From NCBI RefSeq assembly GCF_029873215.1, contig NZ_CP123620.1, forward strand, positions 3,844,001-3,908,000: a DNA stretch of 64,000 bases, in the 5' to 3' direction. Source of the DNA: Nocardioides sp. BP30 (GTDB taxonomy: Bacteria > Actinomycetota > Actinomycetes > Propionibacteriales > Nocardioidaceae). Below are positions 11,145 through 21,631 of the stretch, piece after piece. Below the pieces are notes generated by a model. That model did not search any database and was not told the origin of the DNA. It saw nothing but the letters and a program-made list of their open reading frames with translations. A program made the translations under genes and the position numbers. Every line of letters starts with the position of its first letter. Positions within the stretch are counted from its first letter, which is position 1.

Positions 11145-11148
<4 letters not shown>
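9886..11148 (+). CDS. response regulator-PP2C phosphatase fusion (RsbU/SpoIIE type)
   Basis: 420-residue cytoplasmic output protein. An N-terminal receiver domain (residues about 34-155) has the acidic pair in VEDDPGD and phospho-acceptor Asp85 in CVLLDLHLP. A short helical linker (ENARLERGLLPKPL) leads to a PP2C-like phosphatase domain with GGDFYDV and IGDVSGHGPDEA metal-binding motifs and the late LVLFTDGLFEGR and DDLALL. Such proteins often dephosphorylate anti-anti-sigma factors. GTG 9886 follows AGGAG with good spacing. It overlaps the kinase gene by ATGA, so phosphorelay from that kinase is the simplest model. Confidence 0.9.
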
Positions 11149-12763
<1,615 letters not shown>

Positions 12764-12767
<4 letters not shown>

Positions 12768-13207
12768 CCGGCCCCACGCAGCCCATCGAGGTCCTGCTCG
12801 TCGAGGACGATCCCGGCGACGAGCTGATGACGCGCGAGGCGTTCGAGGACAACAAGATCGCCAACACGCTGCACGTCGTCCGCGACGGCGAGGAGGCGCT
12901 CGACTTCCTCTACCGACGCAACGAGCATGCGGACGCACCGAGGCCCGACCTGATCCTGCTGGACCTCAACCTGCCCAAGTACGACGGGCGCCAGGTGCTG
13001 CAGCAGATCAAGTCCGACGCCGACCTCTCCCTGATCCCGGTCGTGGTGCTGACCACCTCCTCGGCCGAGGAGGACATCCTGCGCAGCTACAAGCTGCACG
13101 CCAACGCCTACGTGACCAAGCCGGTCGACCTCGACCAGTTCATCGCCGCCGTCCGGCAGATCGACGAGTTCTTCGTGACAGTGGTCCGGCTTCCCGGCCG
13201 GAACTGA
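12764..13207 (+). CDS. single-domain response regulator, Rcp1-like
   Basis: 147-residue stand-alone receiver domain with no output domain. It has VEDDPGDELMTREAFE at the start, phospho-acceptor Asp67 in LILLDLNLPKYDG, TTSSAEEDI and the conserved Lys in YVTKPVDL. The longer loop between beta-2 and alpha-2 (EALDFLYRRNEH) is typical of the Rcp1 family, which pairs with phytochrome-type kinases. It overlaps the kinase gene by ATGA. It may act as a phosphate sink or shuttle between the kinase and the receiver-phosphatase upstream. Confidence 0.9.
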
Positions 13208-13237
13208 CCCGCCCGCCGCGCAGCGGCGTCGCCGAGG

Positions 13238-13855
13238 TCAGGCTCCGGTCGCCGGTCCGACCACGATCACGTGCAGGTTGCGCGGACCGTGCACGCCCTC
13301 GACCCGGCTGAGCTCGATGTCGCTGGTGGCCGACGGTCCGCTGATCCAGGTCAGCGGCCGGCCCTGACGCACGCTCGCGGTCAGCAGCCCGACCGCGTCG
13401 GGCACGTCGAGCACCACCTGGTCGACGGTGACGATGCAGACGTGCGTGTCCGGCACCAGGGTGATGGCGCGACGGCCCTGGCCCGGACCGTGGTCGAGCA
13501 CGATCGTCCCGGTCTCGGCGATGCCCACGACGGCCTCGGTGACGACCACGTCGATCCCGTCGAGGTCCGCGGCGGTCAGGCTGCCGTCGTCGACTGTCGC
13601 GCCCGGGACGTCGACCCCGAGGCCGGCCGGCACCACCACCGAGGCGCCAGCGGGCACCGCCGCAGCGACGGCCGCCGCGAGATCCTCCGGCGTACTCCTC
13701 ACGACGGCGGCGCGGTAGTCGGCCACCCGCTCGGCGAAGTGTCCGACGACGTCCTCGACCGGCGTACGGCGGGGGGCGGGGGGCGCTGCCGGCACGTCGG
13801 TGACGTCGGCCAGCGCCGACCGCACCCGGGCCAGGATCTGCTCGCGAGCCGTCAT
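13238..13855 (-). CDS. lutC: lactate utilization protein C (LUD domain)
   Basis: LutC is a subunit of the LutABC L-lactate dehydrogenase complex that oxidises lactate to pyruvate. The 205-residue protein begins with TAREQILARVRSAL and has the LUD-domain glycine-rich block GIAETGTIVLDHGPGQGRRAITLVPD, then ISGPSATSDIELSRVEGVHGPR, which is highly characteristic. The start overlaps lutB by ATGA (13852-13855). Last gene of the operon. Confidence 0.94.
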   Translation of the reverse strand: MTAREQILARVRSALADVTDVPAAPPAPRRTPVEDVVGHFAERVADYRAAVVRSTPEDLAAAVAAAVPAGASVVVPAGLGVDVPGATVDDGSLTAADLDGIDVVVTEAVVGIAETGTIVLDHGPGQGRRAITLVPDTHVCIVTVDQVVLDVPDAVGLLTASVRQGRPLTWISGPSATSDIELSRVEGVHGPRNLHVIVVGPATGA

Positions 13856-15348
13856 CGTCCCTCTCCTTCCGAGCGGCCGCCATCGGTCCGCTCCCACCAC
13901 GACCTGAACGACTCCGGTGGGGCCGGCGGGAGGTCGCGTGCTCCGGCCCACTTGCTCAGGACCGGCAGCGAGCCCAGCCGTCGGGCGGCACCGAGGCCGA
14001 CCCGGGTGAACCGCTCTCCGAAGCCGAGCTTGCGCGCATCGGACAGCGCCACCGCCGCGCCCTTGAAGGCGATCGCCTCGGCGGCATGTCCGGAGCCGAG
14101 GGACTTCACCCCGTGGCCGCGGCGGGCGTCGACGACCTGGGCACGCTGGTCCACCAGCACCGAGGGGATGTCGATGCGGACCGGGCAGGCCTCGAAGCAG
14201 GCACCGCAGAGCGAGGAGGCGTACGGGAGGGAGTCGACCTGCTCGTCGGTCCCGATGCCCTTGAGCAGCGGGTTGAGGATCGCGCCGATCGGGCCCGGGT
14301 AGACCGAGCCGTAGGCGTGCCCGCCGGTGCGCTCGTAGACCGGGCACACGTTCAGGCAGGCCGAGCAGCGGATGCAGCGCAGCGCCTGTCGCCCGGTCCG
14401 GTCGGCCAGGGCGTTCGTGCGCCCGTTGTCGAGGAGCACGACGTGCACCTCCTGCGGCCCGTCGCCCGGGGTGACGCCCGACCAGGTGGAGGTGTAGGGA
14501 TTCATCCGCTCACCCGTCGAGGAGCGCGGCAGCAGGCGCAGCAGCGGGTCGAGATCCTCCCACTGCGAGACGACCTTCTCGATGCCCACCACCGAGACGA
14601 GCACCTCGGGCAGGGTCAGGCACATCCGGCCGTTGCCCTCGGACTCCACCACCACCAGGGTGCCGGTCTCGGCGACGGCGAAGTTGGCGCCCGAGACCCC
14701 GACCTTGGCCCGCAGGAACTTCTCCCGGAGGTGCTCGCGCGCGGCGGCCGCCAGGACGGCCGGCTCGTCGGTGAGGTCCTCCGGCGCGGGCCGGCCGACC
14801 TCCTTCATCGCACGCAGGAAGATCTCGCGCACCTCGGCGCGGTTGCGATGGATGGCGGGGACGAGGATGTGCGAGGGCAGGTCGTCGCCCAGCTGGACGA
14901 TCAGCTCGGCCAGGTCGGTCTCCCAGGCGGCGATGCCCTCGGCGGCCAACGCCTCGTTGAGCCCGATCTCCTGGGTCACCATCGACTTGACCTTGACCAC
15001 CTCGTCGACGCCGTGGCGGCGGGCGATCCCGGTCACGATCCGGTTGGCCTCGGCGGCGTCCTGAGCCCAGTGCACCGTCGCGCCGTTGGCGGTCAGGGTC
15101 TCCTCCAGCCGCAGCAGCTCCCGCTCCAGCCCGAGCAGCGCCGCCTCCTTGACGCCGGCTCCCGCGAGGCGCAGGTCCTCCCAGCCGGAGTCGCCGGTGA
15201 TCGAGTCGGTGACCTCCTCGACCAGTCGGGAGCGCTTGCCGCGGATGGTGCCGGTCGCGTGCGCGAGGTTGTGACGCAGCTGGGCGTTGCCGAGGGCCTC
15301 GCGCGCAGCGGTCGGGAAGACCGGCATCCCGACGAAGGTGCCGCTCAT
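13852..15348 (-). CDS. lutB: iron-sulfur lactate utilization protein B
   Basis: 498-residue LutB. The N-terminal LUD domain carries VKSMVTQEIGLNE, GVSGANFAVAETGTLV and NGRMCLTLPE. The C-terminal half has two ferredoxin-like 4Fe-4S clusters, CIRCSACLNVCP and LCGACFEACPV, and a basic tail. It passes electrons within the LutABC complex. ATG 15348 overlaps lutA (ATGA) and its stop overlaps lutC (ATGA), so the three proteins are tightly coupled. Confidence 0.95.
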   Translation of the reverse strand: MSGTFVGMPVFPTAAREALGNAQLRHNLAHATGTIRGKRSRLVEEVTDSITGDSGWEDLRLAGAGVKEAALLGLERELLRLEETLTANGATVHWAQDAAEANRIVTGIARRHGVDEVVKVKSMVTQEIGLNEALAAEGIAAWETDLAELIVQLGDDLPSHILVPAIHRNRAEVREIFLRAMKEVGRPAPEDLTDEPAVLAAAAREHLREKFLRAKVGVSGANFAVAETGTLVVVESEGNGRMCLTLPEVLVSVVGIEKVVSQWEDLDPLLRLLPRSSTGERMNPYTSTWSGVTPGDGPQEVHVVLLDNGRTNALADRTGRQALRCIRCSACLNVCPVYERTGGHAYGSVYPGPIGAILNPLLKGIGTDEQVDSLPYASSLCGACFEACPVRIDIPSVLVDQRAQVVDARRGHGVKSLGSGHAAEAIAFKGAAVALSDARKLGFGERFTRVGLGAARRLGSLPVLSKWAGARDLPPAPPESFRSWWERTDGGRSEGEGR

Positions 15349-16130
15349 CGCCGGGCTCCTGCGGTCGTGGGGACGCCGAGGACGGCGCCCTCGGTGGAGG
15401 CCAGGATCTCGGCCAGGTGGACGGTCCGGACACCGGCGCGCTGGCGGCTCATCAGACCGCCGATGTGGGTCAGGCAGGAGTTGTCGCCGGCCACCAGCAC
15501 CTCCGCACCGGTCTCCTGGACGTGACGCACCTTGTCGGTGCCCATCGCCACCGAGGTGTCGGCGTTCTTGACGGCGAACGTGCCGCCGAAGCCGCAGCAC
15601 TGGTCGGCACCGGGCAGGTCGAGCAACGTCAGCCCGCGGACGCTCTCCAGCAGCAACCGGGGCCGGTCCCCCACCCCGAGCATGCGCAACGAGTGGCAGG
15701 TCGGGTGGTAGGTGACGGTGTGCGGGAAGTAGGCGCCCACATCGGTCACCCCCAGGACGTCGACGAGGAACTCCGAGAGCTCGTAGACCCGCGGCGAGAC
15801 CTCCGCCACGGCCCGCTCCAGGCCCGGGTCGCCGGAGCGGCGGGCGACCAGTCCGTGCTGGTGACGAGCCGAGCCGGCACACGAGCCGGAAGGGGTCACG
15901 ATGGCGTCGTATCCGCTGAACGCGTCGACGAAGGTGCGCACCACCGGCACCGCCTCGTCGAGGTAGCCGGTGTTGACCATCGGCTGAGCGCAGCACGTCT
16001 GCGCGGCGGGGAAGTCCACCTTCACGCCGAGGCGACGCAGCAGGCGGACCACCGCCTGTCCGGTGCCGGGGTAGAGCGCGTCGTTGATGCAGGTGACCAT
16101 CAGGGCGACGCGCATCGGGCCGACCGTCAT
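15345..16130 (-). CDS. lutA: (Fe-S)-binding lactate utilization protein A
   Basis: 261-residue protein with two CCG-domain cysteine clusters: AQTCCAQPMVNTG in the first half and ADQCCGFGGTFAVKN in the second, plus CAGSARHQHG and TYHPTCH. These bind an unusual iron-sulfur cofactor in the heterodisulfide-reductase/LutA family. ATG 16130 has a weak AGGCGGA upstream; ATG 16115 (MRVALMV) is an alternative. Divergent from the regulator at 16242, with the operator between them. Confidence 0.93.
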   Translation of the reverse strand: MTVGPMRVALMVTCINDALYPGTGQAVVRLLRRLGVKVDFPAAQTCCAQPMVNTGYLDEAVPVVRTFVDAFSGYDAIVTPSGSCAGSARHQHGLVARRSGDPGLERAVAEVSPRVYELSEFLVDVLGVTDVGAYFPHTVTYHPTCHSLRMLGVGDRPRLLLESVRGLTLLDLPGADQCCGFGGTFAVKNADTSVAMGTDKVRHVQETGAEVLVAGDNSCLTHIGGLMSRQRAGVRTVHLAEILASTEGAVLGVPTTAGARR

Positions 16131-16158
16131 TCGGGTTCCGCCTTCCTGCGTTGACCAT

Positions 16159-16177
16159 TGTGTGGTCTGACCACACA
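16159..16177. promoter_or_regulatory. GntR/FadR-type operator between lutA and its regulator
   Basis: TGTGTGGTCTGACCACACA is a perfect 19-base inverted repeat centred on 16168. It contains TGGTCTGACCA, which fits the FadR-subfamily operator pattern TNGTNNNACNA. It lies in the 111-base divergent region, just upstream of lutA and about 65 bases before the regulator start, so one bound regulator could control both directions. A TAGAGT sequence at 16187-16192 could serve as the regulator's -10 box. Confidence 0.75.
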
Positions 16178-16241
16178 CGGCGACTGTAGAGTGACCGTCA
16201 CCCGGCGTCAAGGTCGCCGACCCGCAGCGAGGAGCACCCCC

Positions 16242-16973
16242 GTGACCGAGGCCGCCTGGCGACCCGTCGCCCGCAGCCGCGCCTACGAGCTGGTCGTCGA
16301 CCAGATCGAGGAGCAGATCCTGGCCGGATCGCTGCGCGTCGGTGAGCGCCTGCCCGGTGAGCGGGAGCTGGCCGCGCGGCTGGAGGTGTCGAGGGCGGCG
16401 GTGCGCGAGGCCATCCGCACGCTGGAGGCCCAGGGGGTGGTGCGCTCCTCGGTCGGGTCTGGGCCGGACGCCGGCACCGTCGTCTCCGCCGTACCGTCCG
16501 AGGCGTTGAACCGGCTCCTGCGGCTGCACGTCGCGCTGGCGAACTTCCCCATGCGCGACGTCGTCGAGGCGCGGGTGATGCTGGAGCGGTTCTCCGCCAC
16601 CCTCGCCGCAGCCCACGCCGACGAGGCGCGGCTGGCGCACCTGCTGGCGCTGCTCGAGGCGATGGACGACACCGGCATCGACCGGGAGCGGTTCAACGAC
16701 CTCGACACCGACTTCCACATCGCCATCGCCGAGGCGGGCGGCAACCGGCTGGTCGCGGACATGACGATCGCGATCCGCGACTCCACCCGGCGCCCGATCC
16801 TGCGCGGCCTCGAGGGGCTCGGCGATTCCTGGACCGAGGTCTGCGCCGACCTGCGCCACGAGCACCGTCGCCTCTACGACGCGATCCTCGCCGGGGACGC
16901 CGGGGCGGCCGCCGACGAGGTCGAGACGCACATCCGCGGGACGAGTCGCTGGCTGCCCGGTGCCCTCGACTGA
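16242..16973 (+). CDS. GntR-family (FadR subfamily) regulator of lactate utilization
   Basis: 243-residue regulator. The N-terminal winged helix-turn-helix has YELVVDQIEEQILAGSLRVGERLPGERELAARLEVSRAAVREAIRTL, the full GntR signature. The C-terminal all-helical FCD domain contains the metal-binding pattern (DFHIAIAEAGGN, HEHRRLYDAI, ETHI). GTG 16242 is preceded by GAGGAG. Its position opposite lutABC and the FadR-type operator make lactate, or a related hydroxy-acid, the likely inducer. Confidence 0.88.
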   Translation: MTEAAWRPVARSRAYELVVDQIEEQILAGSLRVGERLPGERELAARLEVSRAAVREAIRTLEAQGVVRSSVGSGPDAGTVVSAVPSEALNRLLRLHVALANFPMRDVVEARVMLERFSATLAAAHADEARLAHLLALLEAMDDTGIDRERFNDLDTDFHIAIAEAGGNRLVADMTIAIRDSTRRPILRGLEGLGDSWTEVCADLRHEHRRLYDAILAGDAGAAADEVETHIRGTSRWLPGALD

Positions 16974-17084
16974 GGTCGGCGATGGCTCGGCAAGGCAGGC
17001 AGCCGAACCGTCACTCCTCCGGCCGGTTCCGCCAGGGCGGCGCCGGTCGACCCGGCACAGCTCGGCGAACCGACGCGGCTCGGC

Positions 17085-20000
17085 TCAGCGCACCGTCCGC
17101 TCGGTGTAGGGGATCAGCCGCACCGGCCCGACCAGCCCGTAGGCCTGCCGCGGCACCACGCCGTAGACCGCCGGCGTGACGGTGCGCAGCCGGTTGATCA
17201 GCGTGCTGGCCACCTCGACCTCGATCAGGTTGCGCCCCGCGTGCAGCAGGTCGCCGACGTCCACGGCCGTGTCGAGGACGTCGCAGGGCGGCACCCGGCG
17301 GCCGTTGACCCGCACCCGGAAGGTGTCGTTCACCTCGCCGAGGTCGAGGACGGCGCCGTCCGCACCCGTCCAGTCGCGGCCCAGGTCGACGGTGACGGTG
17401 TAGGTGCCGACGCCCGAGACGTCCTCCAGCCCGGCGATCTGCGACCAGGGCGCCAGCGTGTCCAGGTGGACGCGGCGCACCGGCCGGATCGTCTCGGTGG
17501 CGCTCGCGCCGGGCTGCCAGTCCTCCACCGCCAGGTCCCAGGCGGCGAGCGCGATCGGGTCACGGACCCGGTCGATGGTGACCGAGCGCGTCCGGCCGCC
17601 GGTCGTCACGCTGACAGTGCCGGCGGCGCTCGCCCGCAGCACGAGGGCGTTCCCCTCGACCCGGAGCGACCCGGCGGAGACGGCCGTCGCCGACGGCGTC
17701 CGACCGTGCGGCCTCGCCAGCGCCACCACGCTGGACTGTCCCGGCAGCAGGTCGACGCTCACGCGGATCTGGTCCCCCTGCCGCTCCCAGAGCGCGATCG
17801 GGCTGGTGGCGCCGGTCCATGCGTCGAGCAGGTAGGGCACGGCGTCGGAGCGGCTCGCGGTCAGCCACAGATCCTGGGTGACGCGGACCAGCTTGCGGTT
17901 CTCGGCGTGCTTGGCGTTGGCGACGTAGTAGAGATCGGTGTCGCCGACCACCCGGTGCATCGTCATCGCCGTCGAGCTGTCGTGCCGTACGTCCGGGGTG
18001 ATGCCCAGATCGGCCAGCGCCGCCGGGATGTCGGTCTCGAGCGCCACCGTCCGCGTCGTCGGCAGCGCCTGGATCCTGGTCACCAGCGCCCGGACGCGGT
18101 CGGTCTCGCCGGGCTGCGCGAGCCCGACGGGGGCGGCCGTCGTCCAATCGCCGAGGAAGATCACCGGCAGCCCGTCGCGCGCAAGCTCCAGGACGCGCTG
18201 CGCTGTCGCCTCGGCGATCGTGCACTCGCCGCCACGGAACTGGTCCGGCCCGATGATCATCACCTTGTACGCCGGACCGTCGGGGGCCAGCCGGCCGCGC
18301 CGTACCCTCGCCCTCGGCAGGTCCAGGAGCGCCGGCGTCGCGAACGAGTGGGTCCAGCCGATCGGGATGCCGTTGTTGGTCGCCCACGGCGCCCCGATGC
18401 CGGTCGAGGTCCAGCCCTTCTGGCGCAGGAAGACCACGTCGTAGCGCGGCGTCCCGGTCTGGAGGACCAGCTGGGTGCGATTGAGGTAGTCGGCGACGTC
18501 GGGGATGTGGCGCCACTGCGGCGTGCGCGGTCCCCAGGCGTCGCCGTAGCCCACCGCGTTGCTGTAGTACGGCGAGAACGCGGCGAAGCCGGGCCAGGTC
18601 ACCTCCGGCGCGGTGGCGTAGGCGAAGCCGTGGATCATCGCCATGTTGACACCGGCGACGTACACGCTGTTGAGCGTCTGCAGCGCGCGGTCCCAGGTGG
18701 TCTGGTAGGCCGCACCCGCGTAGCAGATCGCCTCGCACGACATCACCGTGTGCCCGGCCATGTCGCGACCGCCCGCCTCCACGCGGTAGTCGTCGAGGTT
18801 CTTGAAGCCCAGCGACTCCGTCTCGGGGATGTCGAGCAGCGAGGCGTGCTCGACGGTGTCGGTCTGCAGCCCGTACGGCTGCACCCGCAGCCCCATGCCC
18901 AGACCGCGGGCGAACGCCTGGATCCTCAGCAGGTGGTGATCGCGGTAGAGATCGGAGATCACCTGGTTGAAGTCGTCGCGCACCCGCGTCGTGGTGACAG
19001 CGTCGTAGGCGAAGACGTACTTCTCCTTGACCTCGACCACCAGCGGCAAGTAGGGCAGCAGGTCGTAGCCCGCGCGCTCGGCGAACTCGTGCACCATCAG
19101 CGGCGTCCAGATGGTCGCGCCGCTCTCGATCTCCAGCGAGTCCTCGAAGAGGTAGCCACCTGCCTGACGCAGCAGGCGTCGCATCTCGCGGTCGAGGATG
19201 CGCTCGTTCCAGAAGTCGATCACGGCGCTGGACCCGGCAGCGCTGAAGTGGTCCACCACGTAGGCCCGCGGATCGGTGTGCGGCCCCGCCTCCGGCTCCT
19301 GCGCGGAGCCGCGGCGCCAGTACGACAGCACCAGCCAGGTGCCGCCGGCCGGGGCGGTCCACGTCAGGCGGCCGTCCACGACGCGGTCGGTCAGGTCGAC
19401 GTACGTCGTGGGGTCCAGCGTCTGCACGCCCTTGACCGGGGCGCCGACGGTGAGGAACGCCTGCACCGCCTCCAGGTGACGCACGGTGCTGCCGCCGGCC
19501 GGTGCCACCAGCGGCTCGGGCACCGCCGCGTCGTAGACCTCGCCGCCGGCGACCTGTGCCTGGCCGTGGGCGAGCTCGGTGCACGCGGCGTCGTCGTCCG
19601 GGGTGATCGTGGGCACCGCCGCCGGCCAGGACGGGCCGATCGTGATGTCGATGCGTACGTCGCGCCGCGCTCCCTGGGCCAGCGCCGCCTTCACGCCGGC
19701 CACCCACGACGCGGTGCCCCAGCCGAAGCGCTGCAGGTCCATGGTGATGCCGCGGGCGGCAAGGCTGTGCGTCACGTCGGCCACCTCCAGCACGCCGAAG
19801 CCGGCCGCCGCCACCTGGTCGACCTCGCGGGCCACCTCGGCCGCGGTGACGTCGCCGTTCGGCCACCACCAGCGGAAGCCCGCCGCCGTCCGCTTCCCCG
19901 GCCGCCGGAAGCCGGCCAGGACCTCGGCCCCCGAGGCCCGGGCGGACGAGGTTCGGCCGACACCGCCTGCGGCGGCCGCCTGTGCGGGCGCTCCGGCCAG

Positions 20001-20102
20001 GACGGCGACGCCGGCCGCCGCCGCGGCGGCGCCGAAGAGCGCGCGGCGGCGGATGCCGGACGGGTCCTGCTGCGCGTGGTGCGCGTGCTGCTCACTCATC
20101 AT
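17085..20102 (-). CDS. exported GH106-type alpha-L-rhamnosidase
   Basis: 1,005-residue glycoside hydrolase that should release terminal L-rhamnose from glycans or plant glycosides. A Tat-like signal peptide is seen near residues 18-45 (GIRRRALFGAAAAAAG, then an Ala-rich segment), so it is exported folded. The GH106-like catalytic part begins with AGFRWWWPNGDV and includes EDSLEIES, VMSCEAICYAGAAYQTTWD and GFAYATAPEVTWPG. Towards the C-terminus a beta-sandwich ligand-binding-like region (FRVRVNGRRVPP, GRNLIEVEV) follows. It is the last gene of the rhamnose cluster, 26 bases after rhaB, which supports the substrate assignment. Confidence 0.85.
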   Translation of the reverse strand: MMSEQHAHHAQQDPSGIRRRALFGAAAAAAGVAVLAGAPAQAAAAGGVGRTSSARASGAEVLAGFRRPGKRTAAGFRWWWPNGDVTAAEVAREVDQVAAAGFGVLEVADVTHSLAARGITMDLQRFGWGTASWVAGVKAALAQGARRDVRIDITIGPSWPAAVPTITPDDDAACTELAHGQAQVAGGEVYDAAVPEPLVAPAGGSTVRHLEAVQAFLTVGAPVKGVQTLDPTTYVDLTDRVVDGRLTWTAPAGGTWLVLSYWRRGSAQEPEAGPHTDPRAYVVDHFSAAGSSAVIDFWNERILDREMRRLLRQAGGYLFEDSLEIESGATIWTPLMVHEFAERAGYDLLPYLPLVVEVKEKYVFAYDAVTTTRVRDDFNQVISDLYRDHHLLRIQAFARGLGMGLRVQPYGLQTDTVEHASLLDIPETESLGFKNLDDYRVEAGGRDMAGHTVMSCEAICYAGAAYQTTWDRALQTLNSVYVAGVNMAMIHGFAYATAPEVTWPGFAAFSPYYSNAVGYGDAWGPRTPQWRHIPDVADYLNRTQLVLQTGTPRYDVVFLRQKGWTSTGIGAPWATNNGIPIGWTHSFATPALLDLPRARVRRGRLAPDGPAYKVMIIGPDQFRGGECTIAEATAQRVLELARDGLPVIFLGDWTTAAPVGLAQPGETDRVRALVTRIQALPTTRTVALETDIPAALADLGITPDVRHDSSTAMTMHRVVGDTDLYYVANAKHAENRKLVRVTQDLWLTASRSDAVPYLLDAWTGATSPIALWERQGDQIRVSVDLLPGQSSVVALARPHGRTPSATAVSAGSLRVEGNALVLRASAAGTVSVTTGGRTRSVTIDRVRDPIALAAWDLAVEDWQPGASATETIRPVRRVHLDTLAPWSQIAGLEDVSGVGTYTVTVDLGRDWTGADGAVLDLGEVNDTFRVRVNGRRVPPCDVLDTAVDVGDLLHAGRNLIEVEVASTLINRLRTVTPAVYGVVPRQAYGLVGPVRLIPYTERTVR

Positions 20103-20128
20103 GTCTCCCGAGTTGTGATGGCGGTGGA

Positions 20129-21631
20129 TCAGCGCGACAGGCGCCTCTCCGCTGTGTCCCAGTCCGCGCCCGAGCGTGGCTCGTAGCGCCGCAGGTCGTG
20201 CGTACGCCGCACCAGCGACCGCATCGCGGCCAGGTCCGGCAGGTCGTCGCCCCCGCGCATCCGGCTCAGGGTGCGGGCCTGCACCAGCGCGTTGCCGAGC
20301 GCCGCCGCCTCAGCGGGGCCGGCCAGCACCGGCAGCCCACAGGCGTCGGCGGTGAGCTGGCACAGCAGCGCGTTCTGCGAGCCGCCACCCACGACGTGTA
20401 CGAGCTCCAGGGTGCGACCGGCGAGCGCGGCACCCTGGCGCAGGTTGCGGCGGTAGGCGAGGGCCAGGCTGTCCAGGATGGTGCGGACGACCTCGGCCGG
20501 TGTCTCCGGCACGGGTTCGCCGCTCGCCCGGGCGAGTGCCCGCAACCGCTCCGGCATGTCGCCGGGTGGCAGCAGCGAGGGATGGTCGATGTCGACGACC
20601 GTGCGCAGCGGCGCGACGTGCGCGGCACCGGCGAGCAGCGTGGGCAGGTCGGCGGTCAGACCCTGCGCCGCCCAGGTGCGCTCGGCCTGCGAGAGCACCC
20701 ACAGACCCATCACGTTCTTGAGGAACCGGATGGTGCCGTCGACGCCGCCCTCGTTGGTGAAGTTGGCCAGCCGCGCTTCCTCGGTGAGGACGGGCTTGTC
20801 GAGCTCGAGACCCACCAACGACCAGGTCCCCGAGGAGATGTAGGCGATCTCCTCCTCCTGGGCAGGTACGCCGACGATCGCCGACGCGGTGTCGTGCGAG
20901 CCGACGGCGATGACCGGCACCTCCGGCTCGCCGGCTCCGCTCGTGCCGATCGCCTGGCCGATGGCCGGCAGGACCGGCCCGACCACCGAACCCGGGTCCC
21001 GCAGTGCCGGCAGCGCCGCCCACGGCAGCCCGAGCCGCTTGGCGAGATCGACCGACCACGCCTGGGCGCTGACGTCGTAGAGGCCGGTGGTCGAGGCGTT
21101 GGTGCGCTCGGCACCGATCTCCCCTGTCAGCCAGTAGGTGAGCAGGTCCGGCAGCAGCAGCAGGGTCTGCGCCGACTCCAGGGCGGCCGTGCCGCGCGCC
21201 GCCACGAGTTGGAAGACGGTGTTGAACGGCAGCTCCTGCAGGCCCGTCACGGCGTACAGGTGAGCCGGGTCGACGACCTTCGCCACCCGCTCCGGGACAC
21301 CCACGGTGCGGGCGTCCCGGTGCGAGTAGGGGTTGCCGAGCAGCTCGCCGTCCCGGTCGAGCAGGCCGTAGTCGACCGCCCAGGAGTCGATGCCGATGCC
21401 GTCGAGGCGCCCTGCCAGGGCGACCTTGCGGAGCCCTGCCAGCACCTCACGATGGATGCCGACGACGTCCCAGAAGAGCGAGGAGCGGATCGGCACGCCG
21501 CCGTTGGGGAAGCGGTGCACCTCCTCGAGGCGCAGCACGTCCGGTCCTACCTCGGCGGCCATCACCCGACCACTGGTGGCGCCGAGGTCGACCGCCGCGA
21601 CGCGCAGCGGCCCCGAGGAGGCGATGCTCAT
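20129..21631 (-). CDS. rhaB: L-rhamnulokinase
   Basis: 500-residue FGGY-family sugar kinase that phosphorylates L-rhamnulose at O-1. Visible motifs are AAVDLGATSGRVM (phosphate 1), GIDSWAVDYGLLD (catalytic Asp region), AVGSHDTASAI, YISSGTWSLVGLE and VHVVGGGSQNALLCQLTADA. Length and motif order are typical of RhaB. ATG 21631 overlaps the stop of the upstream aldolase gene by ATGA. Confidence 0.95.
   Translation of the reverse strand: MSIASSGPLRVAAVDLGATSGRVMAAEVGPDVLRLEEVHRFPNGGVPIRSSLFWDVVGIHREVLAGLRKVALAGRLDGIGIDSWAVDYGLLDRDGELLGNPYSHRDARTVGVPERVAKVVDPAHLYAVTGLQELPFNTVFQLVAARGTAALESAQTLLLLPDLLTYWLTGEIGAERTNASTTGLYDVSAQAWSVDLAKRLGLPWAALPALRDPGSVVGPVLPAIGQAIGTSGAGEPEVPVIAVGSHDTASAIVGVPAQEEEIAYISSGTWSLVGLELDKPVLTEEARLANFTNEGGVDGTIRFLKNVMGLWVLSQAERTWAAQGLTADLPTLLAGAAHVAPLRTVVDIDHPSLLPPGDMPERLRALARASGEPVPETPAEVVRTILDSLALAYRRNLRQGAALAGRTLELVHVVGGGSQNALLCQLTADACGLPVLAGPAEAAALGNALVQARTLSRMRGGDDLPDLAAMRSLVRRTHDLRRYEPRSGADWDTAERRLSR

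Noticed and set aside
16974..17084. Possible small gene between the lactate regulator and the rhamnosidase
   Set aside because: The only frame is Arg/Pro/Ala-rich, without a ribosome-binding site, and overlaps the rhamnosidase 3' end.
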